From: Dermacoccus nishinomiyaensis | GTDB lineage: Bacteria > Actinomycetota > Actinomycetes > Actinomycetales > Dermatophilaceae | DNA: 64,000 bases | Direction of reading: 5' to 3' | Assembly: GCF_900447535.1 (NCBI RefSeq) | Contig: NZ_UFXX01000001.1 | Span: forward strand, 2,108,001-2,172,000 | Shown: one piece after another, positions 1-8,907 of the stretch | Layout: every line of letters starts with the position of its first letter | Numbering within the stretch: the first letter of the stretch is position 1 | Notes under the pieces: generated by a model | What the model was told of the DNA's origin: nothing | The model's database searches: none | Seen by the model: the letters and a program-made list of their open reading frames with translations, nothing else | Made by a program: the position numbers and the translations under genes

Positions 1-1
1 C

Positions 2-1024
2 GACCGGCTACGCGACGAGAACGAACGCTGGGTGCTGTTCCGCTCCCACTACGGCTTCGACGCGTTCTACTGCCAGCCAGGCATCGACGGCGCCCACGAG
101 AAAGGTGGCGTCGAGGGCGAGGTCGGCTGGTTCCGCCGCAACCACCTCACCCCCATGCCCGAGGTCCCCAGCCTGGACGAACTCAACGACAAGATCCGTG
201 CCTGGGAACACGATGACAACACCCGCCGCATCACCGGCCATGCGAACACGATCGGGCAGGACTACCACGCCGAACTCGACCACCTGGCGCCGTTGCCGGC
301 CGAGGACTTTGACCCTGGCCTGATCCTCCACCCGCGCGTCGATCGCTCCGCCCTGATCACCGTCCGCATGGTCAAGTACTCCGTCCCCGCACACCTGATC
401 GGGCAACGCGTCCGCGTCAGCCTGCGGGCCTCGTGCGTGGTCGTCTTCGAAGGCCGCACCATAGTGGCCACCCACCGACGCCTCGGCACCCGTGGGGTGA
501 CCCGGGTCGAGCTGGACCACTACCTCGAAGTCCTACGCCACAAGCCCGGCGCGTTCCCCGGCTCCACCGCCCTCGCGCAGGCCCGCGCCGCCGGAGCATT
601 CACCGCAGCCCACGACGCGTTCTGGGCCGCGGCCCGCAAGACCAGCGGCGACGTCGCCGGGACCCAAGCGTTGATCGACGTGCTCCTGCTCCACCGATCC
701 CTCCCGTCCGAGGCGGTGATCGCCGGCATCACCTCGGCCCTGTCGGTGGGCGCGATCAGCCCCGACGTCGTCGCCGTCGAAGCCCGCCGCCACGCCACCA
801 CCCACACACCCGCAACTCCGGCCGCCCCGGCCAGGGGTGGGACGGTCGTGAACCTGCCACCCCGACGCCCCACCAACCCGCACCAGGTCATCGCGCACCT
901 GCCCGAAGACACCCGGCCCCTACCCACCGTCACCGCCTACGACGAACTCCTGCGCCGACGCCAACCCAACCCCACCCCGGCCCCCGCCGAGGTCCACCAT
1001 CACACCCAGACAGGAACCCCATGA
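2..1024 (+). CDS. istA: IS21 transposase IstA, C-terminal part (5' end outside window)
   Basis: DDE-type transposase that cuts and joins the ends of an IS21 element. The reading frame is open from base 2, so the gene is cut by the window edge; the GTG at 32 is internal. Visible are the end of the integrase core, with the catalytic-region sequence GAHEKGGVEGEVGWFRR (near codons 30-45 of the visible part, containing the likely last acidic residue), then a Mu-transposase-like C-terminal beta-barrel region and a Pro-rich tail. The stop overlaps the istB start as ATGA at 1021-1024, implying coupled translation. About 340 residues are visible. Confidence 0.9.
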   Translation, partial: DRLRDENERWVLFRSHYGFDAFYCQPGIDGAHEKGGVEGEVGWFRRNHLTPMPEVPSLDELNDKIRAWEHDDNTRRITGHANTIGQDYHAELDHLAPLPAEDFDPGLILHPRVDRSALITVRMVKYSVPAHLIGQRVRVSLRASCVVVFEGRTIVATHRRLGTRGVTRVELDHYLEVLRHKPGAFPGSTALAQARAAGAFTAAHDAFWAAARKTSGDVAGTQALIDVLLLHRSLPSEAVIAGITSALSVGAISPDVVAVEARRHATTHTPATPAAPARGGTVVNLPPRRPTNPHQVIAHLPEDTRPLPTVTAYDELLRRRQPNPTPAPAEVHHHTQTGTP

Positions 1025-1827
1025 CCACCACCAGCACCAGCCGCCCCGCGAGCCTTCGCCGGCGTCAGGGCCTGACCGAACAAGCCGCGCAGGCCGCGAT
1101 CGACCAGGCCTGCCGCCGGCTTCGGCTGCCCACCATCCGCGCCGTCGTCGACGACGCCGTGACGGCCGCCACAAAGGAACAACTCACCTACCAAGGCTTC
1201 CTCGCCGAACTCCTCCTGGCCGAGGTCGACGACCGCGACCGCCGCTCCACCCTCCGTCGCATCAAGAGCGCCGGCTTCCCCCGCGAGAAATGGCTCGCCG
1301 ACTTCGACTTCACCGCGAACCCCAACATCAACCCCGCCACCATCAACGAGCTCGCCACCGGCGACTGGATCCGGCGTGGTGACCCCCTGTGCCTGATCGG
1401 GGACTCCGGCACCGGCAAATCCCACCTGCTCATCGCGCTCGGCACCGCCGCCGCCGAACAGGGCTACCGCGTCCGCTACACCCTCGCCACCCGGCTCGTG
1501 AACGAGCTCGTCGAAGCCGCCGACGAGAAACAACTCACCAAGACCATCAACCGCTACGGCCGCGTCGACCTCCTCGTGATTGATGAGCTCGGCTACATGG
1601 AACTCGACCGGCGAGGGGCGGAGCTGTTGTTCCAGGTCCTCACCGAGCGGGAGGAGAAGAACGCCATCGCGATCGCGTCCAACCAGTCCTTCTCCGCCTG
1701 GACCGACACCTTCACCGACCCCCGCCTGTGCGCAGCGATCGTCGACCGTCTCACCTACAACGCCACCATCATCGAAACCGGCACCAACTCCTACCGCCTC
1801 GCCCACACCCACGCACGGCATCTGTGA
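1021..1827 (+). CDS. istB: IS21 transposition helper ATPase IstB
   Basis: AAA+ ATPase of the DnaC/IstB type that helps IstA choose and capture target DNA. The protein has 268 residues, normal for IstB. A Walker A motif GDSGTGKS lies near residue 127 and a Walker B motif LLVIDELGY near residue 182, followed by a sensor-like IAIASNQ strand. Its N-terminal helical region (TEQAAQAAID) matches the usual IstB adaptor part. The start is the ATG that overlaps the istA stop; longer readings of this frame upstream are antisense or overlapping shadow of istA. The gene looks intact, so the element may still be active if istA is complete outside the window. Confidence 0.93.
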   Translation: MTTTSTSRPASLRRRQGLTEQAAQAAIDQACRRLRLPTIRAVVDDAVTAATKEQLTYQGFLAELLLAEVDDRDRRSTLRRIKSAGFPREKWLADFDFTANPNINPATINELATGDWIRRGDPLCLIGDSGTGKSHLLIALGTAAAEQGYRVRYTLATRLVNELVEAADEKQLTKTINRYGRVDLLVIDELGYMELDRRGAELLFQVLTEREEKNAIAIASNQSFSAWTDTFTDPRLCAAIVDRLTYNATIIETGTNSYRLAHTHARHL

Positions 1828-1860
1828 TGGGGTGAACAACGACCGGCTGGGCTCTTGGGG

Positions 1861-4185
1861 TCAACGGCGGCGACGAAGCCGCAAGGAATTGGTGATCACG
1901 CTGACCGAGCTGAGGGCCATGGCGGCTGCCGCGATGACGGGCGACAGGAGCCAGCCGAAGGCCGGGTAGAGGGCGCCAGCGGCCAGCGGGATGCCGACGA
2001 CGTTGTACACGAACGCGAAGACCAGGTTCTGGCGGATGTTGCGCATCGTGTCGACCGACAGGTCGCGGGCCTTGACCAGGGCAGCGAGGTCGCCGCCGAG
2101 CAGGGTCACGTCGGCGCTCTCGATGGCCACGTCGGTGCCGGTGCCCATGGCCACACCCACATCGGCCGCGGCAAGGGCGGGGGCATCGTTGACGCCGTCG
2201 CCGGCCATGGCGACGGCGTGGCCCTGGGCCTGCAGTGCCTGCACGTGGCCGTGCTTCTGGTCGGGCAGGACGTCGGCGACGACCTGGTCGATGTGCAGCT
2301 CGTCGGCGATGGCCCGGGCAGTCGTGGCATTGTCGCCGGTGAGCATGACGACCTTCATCCGGCGCCGACGCAGGTCCTCGATCGCCCGCGCGGTGGTCGC
2401 CTTGAGCGGGTCAGCGATGGCCATCACACTGGCCGGCCGGCCGTCGACGGCCACGACGATCGCGGTCGCACCACGACGACGGTAGGCCTCCACCACGGCG
2501 TCCAGGCCATGGGTGTCGACCTGCTGGCTGCCCAGGAAGGCGGGGCTGCCGACGAGCACGCGCTGGCCGTCGACGGTGGCGCTGACACCGCCACCCGGGT
2601 GGGCGGCGAAGGCGCTGGCTGCCGGCACCGTGCGTCCCGTCTGGCGGGCAGCATCGACCACGGCCCTGGCGAGCGGGTGTTCGGAGCCGGCCTCCACAGC
2701 CGCGGCGAGCAGCAGTGCCTGCGCGTCGTCACGTCCGTCGACGCCCTGCTGGTCGACCAGGCTGGGGCGGCCCTGGGTGAGGGTGCCGGTCTTGTCGACG
2801 ACGAGGGTGTCGACCTTCTGCAGTCGTTCGAGGGCCTCGGCGTTCTTGACCAGCACGCCCTCGCTGGCGCCGCGCCCCACCCCGACCATGATCGACATTG
2901 GCGTGGCCAGGCCCAGCGCGCACGGGCAGGCGATGATCAGCACGCTGACGGCGGCCACGATCGCGAACGGAAGCCGCGGCTGCGGGCCCATGGCCAGCCA
3001 CAACCCGAAGGTGGCCAGGGCGACGGCGATCACGACCGGCACGAACACCGCCGAGATCTTGTCGACCAGTCCCTGGATCGGGGCGCGGGACCGCTGCGCC
3101 TGGGAGACCAGGTCGACGATCCGGGCCAGGGTCGAGTCAGCGCCCAGACCAGTGGCCTCCACCACCAGGCTGCCGCCCTGGGTGATCGTGCCGCCGATGA
3201 CCCGGTCACCGGGGCTCTTGTCGACCGGTACCGGCTCGCCGGTGATCATCGACTCGTCCACATACGCGTGACCATCGACCACGGTGCCGTCGGCCGGCAC
3301 CTTCTCGCCCGGCCGCACCCGGCACCGATCGCCCAGCTGCAGCTCGGCGGCCGGCACGTCGGTCTCGGTGCCGTCGGCCCCGATGCGGTGCGCGGTGGCC
3401 GGTGACAGGTCGAGTAGGGCGCGGATCGCGCCGGAGGTCTGGTCGCGGGCCCGCAGCTCGAGGACCTGGCCGAGCAGCACCAGGGTGATGATGACTGCCG
3501 CGGCCTCGAAGTAGGTGCCGACCCGGCCGTCCATCACCCGCATCCCGGATGGGAACAGCCCCGGCGCCAGCACCGCGACCACGCTGTACAGCCACGCGGC
3601 ACCGACACCCAACGACACCAGGGTGAACATGTTCAGGTGACGGCTGACCACCGACTTCGCGCCGCGCACGAAGAACGGCCACCCAGCCCACCACACCACT
3701 GGCGTCGACAGGGCGAGCTCGAGCCACGGCGCGACGCTGCCGGGCAGCGCACGACCCAGCACCATGGGCACCATCACCATCGCCACCAGCGGCACGCTCA
3801 GCACCGCCGCCACCCGGAACCGGCGACGCATGTCGACGAGCTCCTGGTTCGGGCCTTCGTCGAGCCCGGCCAAGACCCGCTCCAGCGCCATGCCACAGAT
3901 CGGGCAGTCACCGGGGCCATCGCTGCGGACCTCGGGGTGCATCGGGCAGGTCCAGTCCCCTGCAGCGACCGCACCGGCCACCACCGCCGGCTCGCCCATG
4001 GGGTGCTGGTGATCGGTCGGGTGGTCGTGGTGCTGGGCGGCCGGCGCGTCCCCGCCGCCGGCGGGTTGCAGGAACATCCCGCACTTGGGGCAGCGTCCCG
4101 GGTGGTCGCTGGTCACCTCGGGGTGCATGGAGCACGTGTAGTGGGTGGTGTGGTCGTGGGTGGCGGTGGCGGTCGGGTGGTTCAT
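1861..4185 (-). CDS. copA: Copper-translocating P1B-type ATPase
   Basis: Membrane pump that exports Cu(I) using ATP. The 774-residue protein begins with two Cys/His heavy-metal-binding domains of the YTCxMHPEV...CPxCGM type (about residues 16-40 and 78-102) rather than classical HMA domains. The membrane metal site CPC ([13 protein letters not shown], near 418), phosphorylation motif DKTGT (near 463) and GDGVND hinge (near 660) are all present. YN in the seventh and a Met plus SS pair in the eighth membrane segment ([15 protein letters not shown]) are the Cu(I) signature of subgroup P1B-1. It lies 46 bp downstream of a small His/Met-rich membrane protein, with which it probably shares the promoter near 4619-4646. 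The stop is only about 30 bp from the end of the IS21 genes. Confidence 0.95.
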   Translation of the reverse strand: MNHPTATATHDHTTHYTCSMHPEVTSDHPGRCPKCGMFLQPAGGGDAPAAQHHDHPTDHQHPMGEPAVVAGAVAAGDWTCPMHPEVRSDGPGDCPICGMALERVLAGLDEGPNQELVDMRRRFRVAAVLSVPLVAMVMVPMVLGRALPGSVAPWLELALSTPVVWWAGWPFFVRGAKSVVSRHLNMFTLVSLGVGAAWLYSVVAVLAPGLFPSGMRVMDGRVGTYFEAAAVIITLVLLGQVLELRARDQTSGAIRALLDLSPATAHRIGADGTETDVPAAELQLGDRCRVRPGEKVPADGTVVDGHAYVDESMITGEPVPVDKSPGDRVIGGTITQGGSLVVEATGLGADSTLARIVDLVSQAQRSRAPIQGLVDKISAVFVPVVIAVALATFGLWLAMGPQPRLPFAIVAAVSVLIIACPCALGLATPMSIMVGVGRGASEGVLVKNAEALERLQKVDTLVVDKTGTLTQGRPSLVDQQGVDGRDDAQALLLAAAVEAGSEHPLARAVVDAARQTGRTVPAASAFAAHPGGGVSATVDGQRVLVGSPAFLGSQQVDTHGLDAVVEAYRRRGATAIVVAVDGRPASVMAIADPLKATTARAIEDLRRRRMKVVMLTGDNATTARAIADELHIDQVVADVLPDQKHGHVQALQAQGHAVAMAGDGVNDAPALAAADVGVAMGTGTDVAIESADVTLLGGDLAALVKARDLSVDTMRNIRQNLVFAFVYNVVGIPLAAGALYPAFGWLLSPVIAAAAMALSSVSVITNSLRLRRRR

Positions 4186-4231
4186 GGGGTGCTCCTCGAG
4201 ACGGTACTGCCGGTGGATGGCGGGGCGGTGG

Positions 4232-4546
4232 TCAGTGCTGGGAGCCGTGATCCATCATGCGCATCATCAGCCACATCATGAGCATGCAGCCGATGGCGGG
4301 CACGAGGGCGGCCACGACACCGCCGGCGGCGAGGCTGGCACGTCCGGCCCACAGGTAGCCGACGACCACGAGCAGCATCGGGGCGCACATCAGCAGGTGC
4401 ATCCAGTGGTGGGACTTGCCGTGCTGGTGGGCCGCGCCGTGCTGGTGGGTGGTGCTGCTGGGGTCCTCGTCGGTCATGGGGCCGGTCAGGGGCTGGCGGG
4501 GGTCCTCGCCGAAGGAGCGGGGGGTCTGGTCGGGGCTGGTGTACAT
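4232..4546 (-). CDS. Small His- and Met-rich membrane protein of the copper island
   Basis: A 104-residue protein. The chosen ATG at 4546 has an AGGGA ribosome site eight bases upstream; an upstream in-frame start is possible but would run through the promoter repeat. A polar N-terminus with a histidine stretch ([14 protein letters not shown]) precedes two hydrophobic segments, the second ending in a Met-rich run ([12 protein letters not shown]) and DHGSQH. The clustered His and Met residues suggest copper binding or delivery to the adjacent CopA, which starts 46 bp downstream. It resembles the small DUF2933-type proteins often found beside copper pumps, but no family assignment is secure. 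Confidence 0.7.
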   Translation of the reverse strand: MYTSPDQTPRSFGEDPRQPLTGPMTDEDPSSTTHQHGAAHQHGKSHHWMHLLMCAPMLLVVVGYLWAGRASLAAGGVVAALVPAIGCMLMMWLMMRMMDHGSQH

Positions 4547-4618
4547 GGCGTGTCCCTGTCTGCTCGGGGAAGGGGTTTTCCTTCCACTTCCACGGTGACG
4601 GGGCGAGGTCAATGCGCC

Positions 4619-4646
4619 CCCGAGCTTTGGTGAAAGTCTGGTCAAG
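4619..4646 (-). promoter_or_regulatory. Putative copper-responsive regulator site (copy C)
   Basis: Read on the minus strand, CTTGAC (4646-4641) and TTTCAC (4635-4630) start 11 bp apart, with a weakly matching third repeat (CTCGGG). The same arrangement occurs upstream of the multicopper oxidase and of the regulator operon. Direct repeats at one helical turn are typical of OmpR-family response-regulator sites. It lies about 85 bp upstream of the small membrane protein and copA. Confidence 0.6.
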
Positions 4647-4659
4647 ACCTGCAGACGGT

Positions 4660-4695
4660 GATGGTGCGGTTGCCGCAGGGGGCAGCCGCACCATC
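4660..4695 (-). terminator. Hairpin downstream of the multicopper oxidase
   Basis: A 15-bp stem with one mismatch (4660-4674 pairing with 4681-4695) and a six-base loop lies between the oxidase stop and the next copper promoter. There is no clear T tract, so it may be a weak or Rho-assisted terminator. It supports separate transcription of the 4546-1861 unit. Confidence 0.55.
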
Positions 4696-4732
4696 AGTGC
4701 AGGCTTGAGTGGCCGGCATCGGCCGGGGCATG

Positions 4733-6217
4733 TCAGTAGCGCAGGGTCGTCATCATGCCGAGTTCTGCGTGGTAGATGTTGTGGCAGTGCAGCATCCAGG
4801 TGCCGGGGTTGTCGGCCTGCAGGTCGGCCTCGACGGTCTCCATCGGGCGAATCAGGACGGTGTCCTTGCGCAGCCCGGCGCTGCCGGGCAGGGCCCAGGT
4901 GTGGCCGTGGATGTGCATGGGGTGGGCCATCATCGTCATGTTCGTCATCCGCAGCCGCACGCGTTGGCCGCGGCTCACGGCAAGTGGGGTGTCCTCGCCG
5001 AAGCGTTTGCCGTTGAGGCCCCACGCGTAGGGCTTCATCTGGCCGTTGAGTGCCACATCGAGGGTGATGTCGGGCTTGCGGTCGCGCAGTCGTGCGCTGT
5101 CGGCGGGCTTGAGCTGAGTGGTCAGCAGGGCCTTGCCGTCGAGTTCTGCGACGCGGGTGTCCGGGGTCGGTACGCTGCCGGAGCCGGTGCGCACGATGGC
5201 CCGGGCCGGGGTGCCCTTCTTGCCCTCGGGCGCGGCCTGCAGCACGAACACGCCGTCGCCCAGCGTGATGGTCGCATCCAGTCGTTCTCCCATCGCGAGG
5301 TAGACGGCGCTGGCCTCGGTGGCGGTCACGGGGAAACCGTCGGTGTGGGTGACGGTGAGTCGATGGCCCTGCAGGGCGAGCTTGAAGATGGTGTCGGAGG
5401 AGGCGTTGATGACGCGCAGTCGCACCTTCTGCCCGGGCTTGGCGGTCAGGGTTCGGGGTGCGGCGGGGACGCGGCCGTTGACGAGGTAATGGGGGTATGT
5501 AACGTCGCCGGCGTCGCCCAGGGGGGACATGCCGTGGTCCATGCCGCCCATGTCGTGGTTCATGCCGCTGGACACGGTGCCGTTCTGGGCCTTGAACGCG
5601 GCGAGGATATCGTCGGGAGAGGTGCCGACACCGTCGGTCCAGTCGTCGAGGGTGACGACCCATTCGTGGTCGTAGCGGCCGGGTTCGGCGGGGTCGTCGA
5701 TGACCAGCGGCTCGTACAGGCCGCGGTCGATCTGCACCCCGGTGTGGGGGTGGAAGAAGTAGGTTCCCGGGTCGGGGGCGACGAACTGGTAGGTGAAGCT
5801 GCTGCCGGCCTCGATGGGTTGCTGGGTGACGCCGGGCACACCGTCGCTGGCATTGCGCAGGGCGATGCCGTGCCAGTGGACGGAGGTGCTGGTGGGCAGC
5901 TTGTTGTCGACGCGCACCTGCAGCAGGTCACCGGCGCGGGTCCGCAGGACGGGGGCGTCGAGGGTCTCGTCGTAGGCCCAGGTCCTGGCCGTGACGCCGC
6001 CCAGGTCGAGGGTGACCGGCCGGGGCGTGAGGACGTGGTTGACGGTCTTTGTGCCGGGGGCGGCGACCAGCGGGGTCTGGCTTGGGATCGTCAGCGGGGA
6101 GTTCGGCGCGGCGGGTGCTGCGGCCGGGGTGTTCTTGGCGTCGCAGGCGCTCAAGGCCCCTGCCGCGGCCAGACCGAGACCGGTGAACAGGACGTGGCGG
6201 CGGGAAAGTGTGTTCAT
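4733..6217 (-). CDS. Multicopper oxidase, copper-resistance type, Tat-exported lipoprotein-like
   Basis: Periplasm-side (cell-surface) oxidase expected to oxidise Cu(I) to the less toxic Cu(II), like CueO or CopA-type oxidases. The 494-residue protein starts MNTLSRRHVLF, a twin-arginine signal, with a lipobox-like LSAC near residue 27. Copper-ligand motifs are in order: VHWHG, FFHPHTG, HPMHIHGHTW and HCHNIYHAELGM, giving the type 1 and trinuclear sites. A Met/His stretch near the middle (MNHDMGGMDHGM) resembles the methionine-rich loop of copper oxidases. ATG at 6217 was chosen because it starts the Tat signal; an upstream in-frame start would cross the promoter repeat at 6252-6279. It is transcribed just after the sensor kinase gene but has its own regulator site. 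Confidence 0.92.
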   Translation of the reverse strand: MNTLSRRHVLFTGLGLAAAGALSACDAKNTPAAAPAAPNSPLTIPSQTPLVAAPGTKTVNHVLTPRPVTLDLGGVTARTWAYDETLDAPVLRTRAGDLLQVRVDNKLPTSTSVHWHGIALRNASDGVPGVTQQPIEAGSSFTYQFVAPDPGTYFFHPHTGVQIDRGLYEPLVIDDPAEPGRYDHEWVVTLDDWTDGVGTSPDDILAAFKAQNGTVSSGMNHDMGGMDHGMSPLGDAGDVTYPHYLVNGRVPAAPRTLTAKPGQKVRLRVINASSDTIFKLALQGHRLTVTHTDGFPVTATEASAVYLAMGERLDATITLGDGVFVLQAAPEGKKGTPARAIVRTGSGSVPTPDTRVAELDGKALLTTQLKPADSARLRDRKPDITLDVALNGQMKPYAWGLNGKRFGEDTPLAVSRGQRVRLRMTNMTMMAHPMHIHGHTWALPGSAGLRKDTVLIRPMETVEADLQADNPGTWMLHCHNIYHAELGMMTTLRY

Positions 6218-6251
6218 GTCCTCGAGCCTGTCGGGCGCGGATAAAGCCCCC

Positions 6252-6279
6252 GGCAAGGGTTGGTCAAGATCTGGTCAAG
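6252..6279 (-). promoter_or_regulatory. Putative copper-responsive regulator site (copy B)
   Basis: On the minus strand CTTGAC (6279-6274), CTTGAC (6268-6263) and CTTGCC (6257-6252) follow at exact 11-bp steps. The middle repeat supplies a TTGACC -35-like hexamer 16 bp before TTTATC, a plausible -10. The first repeat overlaps the stop codon of the upstream sensor-kinase gene. Confidence 0.65.
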
Positions 6280-7381
6280 AAGTCACGGTGGGCAGTGCCA
6301 GCGCGAAGGTCGCGCCGTGGCCGGGGCCGTCGCTGTGGCCGGTCAGGTCGCCGCCGTGGGCGCGGGCGATGGCGCGGGAGATCGCCAGGCCGACACCGGT
6401 GCCGCCGTCGACATCGCGGGTGCGGGTGTCCTGGACACGGTAGAAGCGTTCGAAGACGTGGGTGAGGGCCTCGGTGGGGATGCCGACGCCGTTGTCGATG
6501 ACGCGGACCACGGCCCGGTCGTGCTCGTGTCCCATCGTGACCTCGACCCGGTTGCCGGCCACCGTGTGTTGCAGGGCGTTGCGCAGCAGGTTGTCCAAGA
6601 CCTGCCCGATGCGGGCGGCGTCCACGTCGACGCGCAGGCCGAGGACGCTCTGGGCGTGCAGCGTCACCCCGGCGGCGTCGTAGGCGTGGCGGGCTGCGGC
6701 GACGCTGGCCGTCACGACCTGCGCGAGGTCCTGGTGGCTCAGGGACAGCGGGATGCGGCCTTCCTCGGCACGCGACACCTCGGAGATGTCGGCGGCCAGG
6801 GCGGCAAGCCGCTGGTTCTGCCGCAGCAGGATCTCGACGGTTGCGGGGGTGAAGTCGACCACACCGTCCTGCAGTCCTTCGAGGGTGACCTGGGTGGCGG
6901 CCAGCGGGGTGCGCAGCTCATGGCCCAGGTCGGTGAGCATGCGTCGTCGGGTCTGCTCGGTGGAGGCGATCTGGCTGGCCATGTGGTTGAAGGCGTTGGC
7001 GACCTGGGCCAGCTCGGGGCTGGCCGAGGTCATCGTGACGGGTTGGTCGTAGTGTCTGGCGGCGACCTGTTGGGCGCCGTCCACGAGGGCTTCGACCCCC
7101 CGCGACAGGTTCCGGTTGAGGACGGTGGCGACCCCGAGGGCGGCGAGCATCGCGGTGCCCAGACCCACGGCCAGTGACACCAGGCCGGCGTCGTGGAAGG
7201 CCTGCTGCGCGTGCTCGACGACGTCGGGCTGGGCGTGGCCGGCTTCGTGCATGTGCATTCGGAACCATGCCGGGCCGACCAGCAGGGCCGTCAGCACCAT
7301 GGTGGCGGCCATCGCCGCCACCACGGCCATCTGGGTCCACAGCAGTCGGCGTCCCCAATTGCCGCGCGGGTTGGGCGGCAT
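6275..7381 (-). CDS. Copper-island sensor histidine kinase
   Basis: Membrane sensor that should phosphorylate the response regulator encoded immediately upstream. About 368 residues: an N-terminal membrane segment (near 15-37), a short extracytoplasmic loop with several His and Met residues (MHMHEAGHAQ, a plausible metal-sensing patch), a second membrane segment, a HAMP domain, the phospho-acceptor helix LGHELRTPL, and the ATPase part with N box (NLLRNALQH), DNGVGIP and the GTGVGL glycine box. The ATG at 7381 overlaps the regulator stop (TGATG); a GTG one codon earlier is also possible. Its context points to copper as the signal. Confidence 0.92.
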   Translation of the reverse strand: MPPNPRGNWGRRLLWTQMAVVAAMAATMVLTALLVGPAWFRMHMHEAGHAQPDVVEHAQQAFHDAGLVSLAVGLGTAMLAALGVATVLNRNLSRGVEALVDGAQQVAARHYDQPVTMTSASPELAQVANAFNHMASQIASTEQTRRRMLTDLGHELRTPLAATQVTLEGLQDGVVDFTPATVEILLRQNQRLAALAADISEVSRAEEGRIPLSLSHQDLAQVVTASVAAARHAYDAAGVTLHAQSVLGLRVDVDAARIGQVLDNLLRNALQHTVAGNRVEVTMGHEHDRAVVRVIDNGVGIPTEALTHVFERFYRVQDTRTRDVDGGTGVGLAISRAIARAHGGDLTGHSDGPGHGATFALALPTVTS

Positions 7382-8094
7382 CACTGCCCTCGGCCCATCC
7401 GGTAGCCGACGCCGCGCACCGTCTGCACGAACCGAGGCTGGGAGGGGTCGTCACCGAGCTTCTTGCGCAAGTGCGCGATGTGCACGTCGACCAAGTGGTC
7501 GTCGCCGACCCAGTCCTCGCCCCACACGGCGTCGGTGAGCTGGCGGCGGTTCAGCACCCGGCCGGGGTGTTCGGCCAAGGCCTGCAGCAGGTCGAACTCG
7601 GTACGGGTCAGCTCCACCGGTGAGGCGTCGAGCTCCACCCGACGAGACGACTGGTCCACGGTGAGGGCGCCGATGCGCAGGACCGAGGCCGTGGTGCCCG
7701 CACCGCCGGCGCGGGGGCGCCGCAACAGTACTTGGATGCGGGCCACCAGCTCGCGCGGGCTGAACGGTTTGGTCATGTAGTCGTCCGCGCCGACCGACAG
7801 CCCGATCAGCTTGTCGACCTCGTCGGCGCGGGCCGTGAGCATCAACACGTAGCAGTCGCTAAAGGTGCGCAGTTGGCGGCACACCTCCACCCCGTCCATG
7901 CCCGGCAGGCCCAGGTCCAGCACCACCACGTCGGGGGCCGTGGCCCGGACAAGGTCAAGCGCGACCAGCCCGTCGCCGCAGGTCTGGGCCGACATGCCGG
8001 CCCGCTCGAGGTAGTTCTTCACCGTGCCCGACAGAACCGGCTCGTCGTCGACGACCAGGACACTCGGCGCAACCGCAGCAGACGCGCTATTCAT
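7381..8094 (-). CDS. Copper-island OmpR-family response regulator
   Basis: DNA-binding partner of the following sensor kinase. The 237-residue protein has an intact receiver: acidic pair VVDDE (near 15), phospho-acceptor Asp60 in VVVLDLGLPG, switch Thr in MLTAR and Lys in TKPF. A C-terminal winged helix follows (LTRTEFDLL to VRGVGYRM). It probably binds the 11-bp-step CTTGAC repeats in front of its own operon, the oxidase and the copA unit, and so activates them under copper stress. It begins 31 bp after the Met-rich membrane protein gene. Confidence 0.94.
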   Translation of the reverse strand: MNSASAAVAPSVLVVDDEPVLSGTVKNYLERAGMSAQTCGDGLVALDLVRATAPDVVVLDLGLPGMDGVEVCRQLRTFSDCYVLMLTARADEVDKLIGLSVGADDYMTKPFSPRELVARIQVLLRRPRAGGAGTTASVLRIGALTVDQSSRRVELDASPVELTRTEFDLLQALAEHPGRVLNRRQLTDAVWGEDWVGDDHLVDVHIAHLRKKLGDDPSQPRFVQTVRGVGYRMGRGQ

Positions 8095-8125
8095 GACACC
8101 ACCTCACCACGAACCCGGCCGGGGA

Positions 8126-8851
8126 TCACTTCGACGGTGCGGCACTGGGCATCATCGTCGAGTGGTCCATGCCCGTCATGCCACCCATGTCGTGGTTCAT
8201 GCCCGGCATGCTGACCATGTCGTGCTGCGTTGAGGCGGGTGCCGTCGGCGTGTAGCCCATGACGGCAGGGTCGAGCATGCCGAAGATCATCGCGACGTGG
8301 GCCACCACCAGGAACACGGCCACCATCGCCACGTGCAGGCGACGGCGCCCGGCCTCGCTGCGACCCAAGAGTCCGGCCTCCAGCAGGCTGATCACCAGTA
8401 GCGGCAGGCCACCGGCCAGGTAGGAAAGGACAGCGATCACGTCCGCGGGGCCACGCCAGCCGCCGTGGACCGTCAGCGGAACCACGGCAGTGATGAGCAG
8501 GTGCTGGCCGATGAACACCCACACCGGACCCGCCAGCAGCCCGGCCCAGTGACTCACCTTCGTCACCCATCCCGGCGCCGGCCGATCACCGCGACGAGCC
8601 AGCAGCATCACCAGCTCGGTGATCGCAAGGGTTTCGGCCAGCACCACCGGAAGTGCCATGAACAACAGGAGGTTCCACGGCTGCCGTACGGCCAGCAGTC
8701 CCATGTAATGGGTCATCGGCATCCCCTCCATGCCCGACCCCGAGGTCAAGTCAGGGGCGATCAGGGCCAAGGCGGCAGCTGCGAGAGTGCCGACACCCAG
8801 GGCAAACAGCGGCACTGTACGGGAGGAGTTCTCGTTCGAGGTCGTGGCCAC
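8126..8851 (-). CDS. Polytopic membrane protein with Met-rich C-terminal tail
   Basis: First gene of the copper regulatory operon. The GTG at 8851 was chosen for the GAGG four bases upstream; the protein is about 241 residues. Five or six hydrophobic segments are visible, and the C-terminal 35 residues are packed with Met, His and Asp (for example MPGMNHDMGGMTGMDHSTMM), a pattern of extracytoplasmic Cu(I)/Cu(II) binding. A second Met/His patch (MEGMPMTHYMG) lies after the first membrane segment. The family resembles uncharacterised DUF6803-type proteins but this is from memory. Likely role: copper sequestration or delivery at the membrane; the reaction, if any, is unknown. Confidence 0.75.
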   Translation of the reverse strand: MATTSNENSSRTVPLFALGVGTLAAAALALIAPDLTSGSGMEGMPMTHYMGLLAVRQPWNLLLFMALPVVLAETLAITELVMLLARRGDRPAPGWVTKVSHWAGLLAGPVWVFIGQHLLITAVVPLTVHGGWRGPADVIAVLSYLAGGLPLLVISLLEAGLLGRSEAGRRRLHVAMVAVFLVVAHVAMIFGMLDPAVMGYTPTAPASTQHDMVSMPGMNHDMGGMTGMDHSTMMPSAAPSK

Positions 8852-8879
8852 AAGCCTCGAAGCCCCACATCGAGGCCCG

Positions 8880-8907
8880 GGCAAGGGAATGTGAAGATTC
8901 GGTCAAG
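8880..8907 (-). promoter_or_regulatory. Putative copper-responsive regulator site (copy A)
   Basis: On the minus strand CTTGAC (8907-8902), CTTCAC (8896-8891) and CTTGCC (8885-8880) occur at exact 11-bp steps, the same three-repeat form as the site at 6252-6279. It ends 29 bp before the GTG start of the Met-rich membrane protein, so the regulator operon is probably autoregulated. Confidence 0.65.

Larger units (their letters stand above)
1..1850 (+). mobile_element. IS21-family insertion sequence, right part
   Basis: The window opens inside an istA-type transposase gene, followed with a 4-base overlap by an istB-type ATPase gene, the standard two-gene layout of IS21 elements. The left end lies outside the window. 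The right terminal repeat could not be identified; it must fall between the istB stop at 1827 and about 1860, because the copper ATPase gene on the other strand stops at 1861. The element therefore lies tail to tail against the copper island and may mark one edge of an acquired segment. Confidence 0.85.

Noticed and set aside
433-1020. Upstream extension of istB to position 433
   Set aside because: This part is out of frame with the IstA coding sequence and reads as Arg/Pro-rich shadow. The ATG at 1021 overlapping the istA stop is the natural start.
1855-3405. Open frame on the plus strand opposite copA
   Set aside because: Same codon-bias shadow; the reverse strand carries all CopA motifs and the plus-strand product has no recognisable feature.
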